From NCBI GenBank assembly GCA_964036665.1, contig OZ038532.1, positions 18,007,037-18,071,036 on the forward strand: a DNA stretch of 64,000 nucleotides, in the 5' to 3' direction. Made by a program: the position numbers and the translations under genes. Within the stretch, counting starts at the first letter, position 1. Each line of letters starts with the position of its first letter. The DNA comes from Gordius sp. MW1 (Eukaryota > Nematomorpha > Gordioida > Gordea > Gordiidae). This document shows, piece after piece, positions 59,801 through 64,000 of this stretch. The notes beneath the pieces are model-generated. The model did no database searches and had not been told where the DNA came from. It saw only the letters and a program-made list of their open reading frames with translations.

Positions 59801-62800
59801 GACATTACGTTTTAAAAAGGGCTAAACTCTTAAACTACCGGCCCGATTCGCGCGGAAATTTAGCCATAGATGCCCAGGGCGGCCAGGGGTAAAATAGCTT
59901 TTTCAGAATCCCAAAATTCTTTTTAGTTTTAAAAATATCGGACATTACGTTTTAAAAAAGGGCTAACTCTGAAACTATCGGCCAGATTCGCGCGAAAATT
60001 TAGCCATAGATGCCCAGGGCGGCCAGGGGTAAAATAGCTTTTCAGAATTCAAAATTCCTTTTAGTTTTAAAAATATCGGACATCTCCCGGCCAGTTTTAT
60101 TTATAGCATCATATACAATAATGACGTCATACATACAAGGCTGAAGTTTTCTCGAATTTTAGTATATTAAAGAAAATTGTATTTTTAGCACAACAACGTT
60201 TGCCGGGTCAGCTAGTTTAAAATATCGATAACTTTTTTAGCGTGAAATTGCTATGTGACCACTATGTTATTGTATTATATATTGCCATAAGATTTTATAA
60301 TTAATTTTGGGACCAGTTGTTCCAGGTAGCGCGCGAAATAGAATACGTTTTTAGCAGCCAAGCTATAATAACATCTCGGCCAGTGTTTTAAAAATGGTTG
60401 GGTTGTGTTTGATGACCTTTGGTTTTAGTCGACTAAACATAAAGAGACCAAAGATTTATTGGTCTCCCGTTCTTAGTCGACCTCTAAGCTTAGTCGTAGT
60501 CTTAGTATAAACAAAGGTCGACCACACAAAACCCAGCCCTTTCTACAAGACTAATCTCTGCCACTCGCTAATTTTAATCTCATTATAAAGCAATTTTAAA
60601 ATGGCCATCGCTCGATTCCACACAAAAACTAACATATAGTAAAGTAGATGTTATGCATCCTTCACAGAATAAAACATCCAGGATATCAAACTTTAAACTC
60701 AATTCAGAAAATATGTTTTGCCCAAAAATACCGAATTTTTTATACCGAATGAGTGGGGTTTAGGCTTGGAATTTTGAATTTTTTATAATTCATAAATATT
60801 TATTCAAATTTTTTATAAAAAATCGTTATGCACAGGGCCTCGAACCCGCCGATCAGCAAGCTACCATATCATCTGGCGGCGGCTCCCCCAGCCCCTACCT
60901 TCTGTCACGTGATCGGGGCGCGTTAGAGTCACGTGACCGAACGAAATTACGTGACGAGAGCGAGGACGACGACGATGATCCCGACGTGACGCAGCGGACG
61001 CAACGATTGGTTCTCACGTCGTCCACATCACGTGATCACGACACCCCGACCGCAAAATCACGTGACGTGAGAAAGACGAAGGAGGTAGAACTCATTAGAC
61101 GCACGCCCTACGAACGGCGGGACATTATTAAATTTGGAAAATAAAATTTTTAAATAATGTTTTAGGGGGTTGTGGGGTAATACATTCCCTCAAATGCATT
61201 TAAATAAATAAATGATTTTAAGTTTTTTCTGCTAAATTTGGTTTTTGAATTTTAAAAACGTTTCCTATTGATTATATATTGTTGATCTTATTCGTTATGG
61301 GGTGAAGGTTTTTTCCGCACAATTGTTATGCCTTAATATCTTTCAAAAATCATCATAGATTAAATCTCGTTGGTTTTGTAAATGCACAATGCACATTTCT
61401 TTTGTAAACGATGTTTTAAACTCCTGTCTCAAATCGGTTGACTTGCCCATTAAACAATTTATCTATACAAATTAATCTTAATTAATAAATATTTATATTC
61501 ATTTCATTTGTATTGTGTAGAAAATAGCTTAATATATGACAAAATGTCTGAACATCCTATGAATATATAAGCACAGGCTGTAAGAAGTTTCAAGTCTATG
61601 TATATCAAAAATAAAGAAATTTATTTGCAATATATTCGACTAAATCAGTAAAAAATTTATATTTTCAAATGTCTTTTAAGTTTGTTTATGCAATCAATAC
61701 AGCTCCCTCTTTTATTCCCCCCCCCCCCCGGCCATTAGTAAAAAAATTTATTGAAAATTAACTTATTTTAGTCGATCAGGGCTCAATTTTTTGACGAGCC
61801 ATTGCCGACTGATCAACGCCTTGTTAAAGGGGATCAATCAGTGGGACTTAAAGCAGGAGCAACTGACAATCATCACAATAACAATCTCGCGGAACTCATT
61901 CTGTTCCTGGCTCTAAGAATTAGGTTGGTGTGCTCTTAAGAGTTTCAAAGTTTCCTGTTTTTTATACTAATTAGTTTAGAAATTTTAAATTAAGGTTATT
62001 ACCTACATTAAAACAGAAATGTAATTTATCAGGTCGGATTCTATTTAAATATCCATTGGAATAAAAATAAAATTGAACCACGTTTATCTACCTTTTTATT
62101 TTATTTTTACTTCTGAAATAAAAACTTTAGGGGTAAATTTTGTAAATAAATTGTTAAATTTTTCATGCGTTTTTTTCATTCAGAATAACTAGTTTACATA
62201 AACTTTTATATGGAATTGGCAATGCAATAATGACTAAATATTGCGATTCGACCGCTAAAACTTTTACTTTTCTTATATTAGAAAGTATTGAAGCCGGGTC
62301 CCTTGATCATTTAAAACTACACCCCATCGATATTTTATAGAGTTCCTTTATCAAGTTTGTTAACCACTGTGAATAGTTATGAGTATCTGCTTTGAATCTA
62401 CTTGAGCTTAGTTCTTTGCCGAGCCTAATTAGATAGGATTGAAAAATAGAGGCTTACCAAAGCACTGCCTAGCTCTTGATTTAGAAACGAGCATTATATT
62501 TCCACTTTAGCATACTCTGCTACTAAATAAGTGGGAATTTCGCCAAACTATGGAATTTATTCTTAAAAACGCATTTTTGAATACAGGTCTCAACTCTTAT
62601 GCGTAATTCGTTAGGTTTGACCATAATTTACCCTCCAAATTATAAAATAACTTATCTTTTAATTGAAACTATTATTACAGGAATTCCAAACTGGAACTGA
62701 ACGACATTAAGTTCGACTTCACACCGGGTTCAGGTTTAAATTGCTATTTTTTCTTCTTTTATTCTTCCATTTGGTTATATGATAATGCTGATATCATAAA

Positions 62801-63432
62801 AATATAAAAACGTTTTTTTAAATCTTTCATAACAATTTTTTCTATAGACACAGCCGACGGGGTGGCTCAAGAACTGCTAGGTGCCGGACTCATTGAATCC
62901 TCCAATATTAAGGTCATCACTGAAAATTTGTCCAAACTGATAGCCGAACCTGTAGAAGGCAAATCAATCGTTTTCGCTTTGGTATAATTTCCATGCTTTG
63001 ATCAACACTTCAGCTAAAAAGTCTACTAATTGTTAATATAGTCTGACATGGGGGTAGCCAGGATTGAGATTAGAGGGGGACAATAATGATAATTCTCTGC
63101 AATTTTAGCCATAACTATATTAAATTTTAGCGAATTTTTGGATTTAAAGGGGGGGGGGGCAATCGCCCTTTCCTGCCACCCCCTGGCTACGCCCATTTAG
63201 TCTGAATAGCTGAAAGACTTTAGCTCCTAAGTTTAACTATTATGCATGAGATTTTTGGTTTAAATTTACGACATTTTATGATGTTTATGCAAAGAAACAG
63301 GGTTCTGAAGGAGGGTCCGATGCCGTTACGGACCCAAAAACTTTGGTGGGATACGCCCAACTAACGCTTTTAACCATAAGTTACGCTACGCCCGAATATA
63401 CAAAAGGAACCGTCGAAAATGTGATAGCTTGA
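47740..63432 (+). CDS. OXSR1/fray: OXSR1/SPAK-type Ser/Thr kinase (fray), 15 exons
   Basis: Ste20-family kinase acting downstream of WNK kinases; OSR1/SPAK phosphorylate cation-chloride cotransporters in the cytoplasm. Joined exons give about 608 residues (human OSR1 527). Visible in order: [11 protein letters not shown] loop, CALKRINL with the catalytic Lys, HRDIKAGN loop, [16 protein letters not shown] with the activation Thr, DIWSFG, the [13 protein letters not shown] block beside the WNK-phosphorylated S-motif, an acidic linker, and a C-terminal CCT domain ([20 protein letters not shown]) that docks RFXV peptides. All listed junctions are GT-AG and keep frame. Only the linker junctions (59121/60836 and 61066 or 61084) are uncertain. 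Most introns carry transposons. Confidence 0.92.
49196..49390. mobile_element. TIR MITE, GGTCGACC family, copy 1 (intron 1)
   Basis: ATGGCTGAGTTTTGTTTGGT and its imperfect complement ACCAAACAAAACCCAACCGT bound ~190 bp rich in GACCAA/TTGGTC. Two better copies lie at 55900-56062 and 60390-60552. Confidence 0.7.
50056..50218. mobile_element. G-rich hAT-like MITE (intron 1)
   Basis: CATGGGCCTAGCGGGGGG and GCTGGCTGCCCATG are the TIRs; the interior has AATCCAAAAATTTGTTAAG and CCTAAATCATTATTTTCCCC. Target duplication unclear. Confidence 0.72.
50951..51063 (+). CDS. OXSR1/fray: Kinase exon 2 (ATP loop and catalytic Lys)
   Basis: Acceptor GCGAAATAG; completes Gly and continues [34 protein letters not shown]. 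Donor GTATAT, phase 0. The preceding intron is about 3.1 kb. Confidence 0.92.
51216..51324 (+). CDS. OXSR1/fray: Kinase exon 3
   Basis: [37 protein letters not shown]; includes the alpha-C Glu (KEI) and the hinge. Donor GTAATC, phase 1. The preceding intron is 152 nt. Confidence 0.93.
51476..51733. mobile_element. MITE with GGGCTAC duplication (intron 3)
   Basis: CATAGGCGTAACTAGGATTT and CCTACGCCAATG are the ends, flanked by GGGCTAC (51469-51475, 51734-51740). A reverse relative is at 38360-38608. Confidence 0.75.
52010..52600 (+). mobile_element. RTE-like LINE 3' tail, split by a Helitron (intron 3)
   Basis: Plus-strand remnant of the first LINE family: GGAAGGGAGACGAATGATCT through GGAAGAGAACGACCTCGGGT and CCCCACGACTGTGGGTCCAA. 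The tail resumes after the Helitron as TATTTGATAAAAAGAAG, equivalent to TAACTGATAAAGAAGAAG in copy 2. Confidence 0.85.
52232..52573 (+). mobile_element. Non-autonomous Helitron nested in LINE (intron 3)
   Basis: 342 bp from TCTTATATATAAAAATGAA to GCCGGGTTCATCTAG, with A before and T after and no target duplication. A (GT)n run lies at 52255-52272. It contains no coding sequence. Confidence 0.85.
52869..52891 (+). repeat. Poly-C tract
   Basis: More than 20 consecutive C in intron 3, just after CCTCCCACC. Confidence 0.9.
53482..53623 (+). CDS. OXSR1/fray: Kinase exon 4
   Basis: SLLDEIKRI, then [20 protein letters not shown] with the H of the HRD motif; donor GTATAT splits the Arg codon (phase 2). 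Confidence 0.92.
53775..54586. mobile_element. hAT-like element with GATTCGAA arrays (intron 4)
   Basis: TIR TACGCCTGTGG/CCACAGGCGTA; flanked by the perfect 8-bp duplication GTTGCGAT (53767-53774, 54587-54594). Both ends carry ~150 bp of reiterated ATTCGATTCGAA/TTCGAATCGAATC; the ~480-bp middle is AT-rich and non-coding. Confidence 0.85.
55115..55170 (+). CDS. OXSR1/fray: Kinase exon 5 (catalytic loop)
   Basis: 56 nt: completes Arg, then [18 protein letters not shown]; the catalytic Asp and Lys are here. Acceptor CATGTCAG, donor GTACAT, phase 1. Confidence 0.93.
55355..55527. mobile_element. G-rich hAT-like MITE (intron 5)
   Basis: CATGGGCGTAGCCAAGG and TTGGCTATGCCCATG TIRs with family blocks (AAATCCAAAAATTTGTTG). 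It is flanked by related AAGCAATTA/AACTCCAGC sequence on both sides (55235-55290, 55560-55610), a local duplication. Confidence 0.78.
55768..55877 (+). CDS. OXSR1/fray: Kinase exon 6 (DFG and activation segment)
   Basis: [12 protein letters not shown], then [19 protein letters not shown]; the Thr before FVGTPCW is the one WNK phosphorylates in OSR1/SPAK. Donor GTAATC, phase 0. Confidence 0.94.
55900..56062. mobile_element. TIR MITE, GGTCGACC family, copy 2 (intron 6)
   Basis: Ends AAAAACGGCTGGGTTTTGTT and AACAAAACCCAGCCGTTTTT are near-perfect inverse copies; the interior is rich in GGTCGAC. Target duplication unclear. Confidence 0.85.
56300..56401 (+). CDS. OXSR1/fray: Kinase exon 7
   Basis: [34 protein letters not shown]; 34 codons, phase 0 at both ends. 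Acceptor GCTTTGAAG, donor GTATTC. Confidence 0.94.
57135..57268 (+). CDS. OXSR1/fray: Kinase exon 8
   Basis: [20 protein letters not shown], then [16 protein letters not shown]; acceptor GCATTTCAG, donor GTACAT inside the Arg codon (phase 2). Confidence 0.94.
57371..57524. repeat. 77-bp tandem duplication (intron 8)
   Basis: ATATGTTCGAATCTCAGCAT... to CTGCCGCCCGA occurs twice head to tail with almost no differences. Confidence 0.9.
57685..57800. repeat. Polypyrimidine/polypurine inverted repeat (intron 8)
   Basis: A CT-rich stretch ending CCGCTCCTGCCCCCAT (about 57688-57730) is followed after ~20 bases by GAAGGGGGCAGGAGAGGAGG and a GA-rich tract. It is capable of a strong hairpin or triplex. 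Confidence 0.7.
58349..58497. mobile_element. G-rich MITE family, diverged (intron 8)
   Basis: CATGGAAGTAGGCAACATTG start and GGGGCAATAATGATTTAGGG / GGATTTAGAGGGGGGCAGCC blocks; the right end is degraded. It ends ~45 bp before exon 9. Confidence 0.65.
58544..58670 (+). CDS. OXSR1/fray: Kinase exon 9 (end of kinase domain)
   Basis: Completes Arg, then [20 protein letters not shown] and a short basic/Pro stretch to SSAPK. Donor GTAATA, phase 0. A MITE fragment ends just upstream. Confidence 0.92.
58978..59121 (+). CDS. OXSR1/fray: Kinase exon 10 (S-motif)
   Basis: Acceptor [30 protein letters not shown] then [30 protein letters not shown] is the conserved block following the WNK-phosphorylated S-motif. 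Three in-frame donors are possible (after 59109, 59112 or 59121); the last is used here, so the end is uncertain by 12 nt. Confidence 0.8.
59211..59364. mobile_element. G-rich hAT-like MITE (intron 10)
   Basis: GATAGGCGTAGCCAATGGG and GCTGGCTACGCCCATG ends; flanked by ATTGTACA/ATTATACA (59203-59210, 59365-59372), an 8-bp duplication with one change. Confidence 0.75.
59579..60215 (+). mobile_element. Non-autonomous Helitron (intron 10)
   Basis: Opens TCTATATATATAAAG after an A and closes GCCGGGTCAGCTAG before a T. Its 5' end equals that of 2044-3567. It has a (TATG)n run at 59605-59670 and three ~130-bp modules (near 59683, 59815, 59945), each with CAGGGCGGCCAGGGGTA. Confidence 0.87.
59605..59670. 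repeat. (TATG)n microsatellite
   Basis: About 15 tandem GTAT/TATG units inside the Helitron. Confidence 0.95.
60390..60552. mobile_element. TIR MITE, GGTCGACC family, copy 3 (intron 10)
   Basis: AAAATGGTTGGGTTGTGTTT left and CACACAAAACCCAGCCCTTT right; interior TTTAGTCGACTAAAC and GGTCTC.. / ..GAGACC blocks. Confidence 0.75.
60836..61084 (+). CDS. OXSR1/fray: Kinase exon 11 (acidic, SRD-rich linker)
   Basis: Acceptor TTATGCACAG; an 83-codon open stretch with repeated [14 protein letters not shown] and TSSTSRDHD. It is GC-rich against AT-rich introns and fits in phase 0 between exons 10 and 12. GAG|GTAGAA closes it at 61084; GAC|GTGAGA at 61066 is an in-frame alternative. The linker is variable in the family, so homology cannot confirm it. 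Confidence 0.7.
61772..61923 (+). CDS. OXSR1/fray: Kinase exon 12
   Basis: Acceptor [31 protein letters not shown] ... [15 protein letters not shown], the last part being the first strand of the CCT domain. Donor GTTGGT splits the Arg codon (phase 2). Confidence 0.88.
62681..62733 (+). CDS. OXSR1/fray: Kinase exon 13 (CCT domain)
   Basis: 53 nt: [18 protein letters not shown], a near-match to the family's RNSKKELNDIRFEFTPG. Acceptor ATTATTACAG, donor GTTTAA, phase 1. Confidence 0.94.
62848..62981 (+). CDS. OXSR1/fray: Kinase exon 14 (CCT domain)
   Basis: [44 protein letters not shown]; acceptor TTTCTATAG, donor GTATAA, phase 0. Confidence 0.94.
63047..63197. mobile_element. G-rich hAT-like MITE (intron 14)
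   Basis: CATGGGGGTAGCCAGG and CCCTGGCTACGCCCAT TIRs flanked by the perfect 8-bp duplication TAGTCTGA (63039-63046, 63198-63205). 151 bp, non-coding. Confidence 0.88.
63301..63432 (+). CDS. OXSR1/fray: Kinase exon 15 (stop codon)
   Basis: [45 protein letters not shown] at 63430-63432. Human OSR1 ends soon after GFAQLSIS, so this protein has a ~22-residue extension. Confidence 0.92.
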   Translation, partial: GSEGGSDAVTDPKTLVGYAQLTLLTISYATPEYTKGTVENVIA

Positions 63433-64000
63433 AATTTCTGCTAGGGAAAATTAAAGATGGTGCTTCAAATAATTTCCACTTCTGTGTGCTGTTGTTCCAT
63501 TTAAATTCGTACATAATCACGAAATGCATTGTTATTGCGTATTAATTGTGTATGAATTGTGTATACATTCAGTTCGATATTTATTTAATTCAGAAAATGT
63601 GAATTTAATTGTGCCCTATGAACTTTTTTATGTTCTGAACTAAATGGAAAGTAGGCAACGTTATATTCAAGAAATCGTTGCTATATTATTATTGATAATT
63701 TTACGAATTAAATTGAAAGTATTAAAACGTGTTGTTTGCCTACATTGCAACTATTTCGGAACATTTGTTTAATCACAAGGCTTGTATATGTAATTAGATA
63801 TTGTTAAAAACACATTTTTATACAAAAAAAAATCCTCGAACTACATGAACATGCTTCGAGATTATTCCTATATAACTTGCATTCATTTATAATGAAAAAA
63901 TATATGTTTTCTATTGCATGTACGAGCCATGTTATTTAATTTTTAGAATTTCATTTATAGCAATGGTGAAACCCAAGAGTTTCTACATAAAATTGTTGAA
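63433..64000 (+). other. Kinase 3' UTR and downstream sequence
   Basis: AT-rich sequence after the stop. I see no canonical AATAAA in a convincing position, so the transcript end is not placed, and no further gene is seen. Confidence 0.4.

Noticed and set aside
60834-60893. tRNA/SINE promoter-like A and B boxes on the minus strand
   Set aside because: GGTTCGAGGCC and TGGTAGCTTGC are present, but about 10 nt apart, too close for a tRNA; the stretch is better explained as kinase exon 11.

Overview
The window is AT-rich, intron-rich, repeat-dense animal DNA. The metazoan-type kinase, the CsRn1-clade Ty3/gypsy element, RTE-like LINEs, hAT relatives and Helitrons with arthropod-like ends suggest an invertebrate, possibly an arthropod; the sequence does not settle the species. 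Only two host genes can be supported. One is a complete OXSR1/SPAK (fray) kinase gene, + strand, 47740-63432, read here as 15 coding exons. The other is a compact three-exon gene, - strand, 34840-35531, with its own TATA box and poly(A) signal; it encodes a protein of about 198 residues with one CCHC zinc knuckle that I do not recognise.

Layout: 1-1454 is a long-inverted-repeat DNA element; 2044-3567 a Helitron; 4640-5237 a hAT-like element; 5275-13065 an RTE-like LINE (- strand) split by a CsRn1-type LTR retrotransposon (6560-11312); 17400-20380 a second, older RTE-like LINE; 21666-23996 an internally deleted copy of the first LINE; 25283-30023 a 4.7-kb hAT element with an 8-bp target duplication and an apparent internal inversion; 34820-35600 the zinc-knuckle gene; 36150-39775 a mosaic of LINE pieces, small elements and a long inverted repeat; 41302-41580 a small palindromic element; 44270-47360 more repeats; 47740 to the end the kinase gene, most of whose long introns carry small transposons.

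The kinase is the conserved effector of WNK kinases in ion-cotransporter control. Its ATP loop, catalytic Lys, HRD loop, DFG, activation-loop Thr and C-terminal CCT docking domain are all readable across the splice junctions. The mobile elements preserve an unusually clear record of nesting, including a Helitron in a LINE tail with a related empty site elsewhere in the window, an LTR element in a LINE with a 4-bp duplication, and small hAT-like elements with 8-bp duplications.
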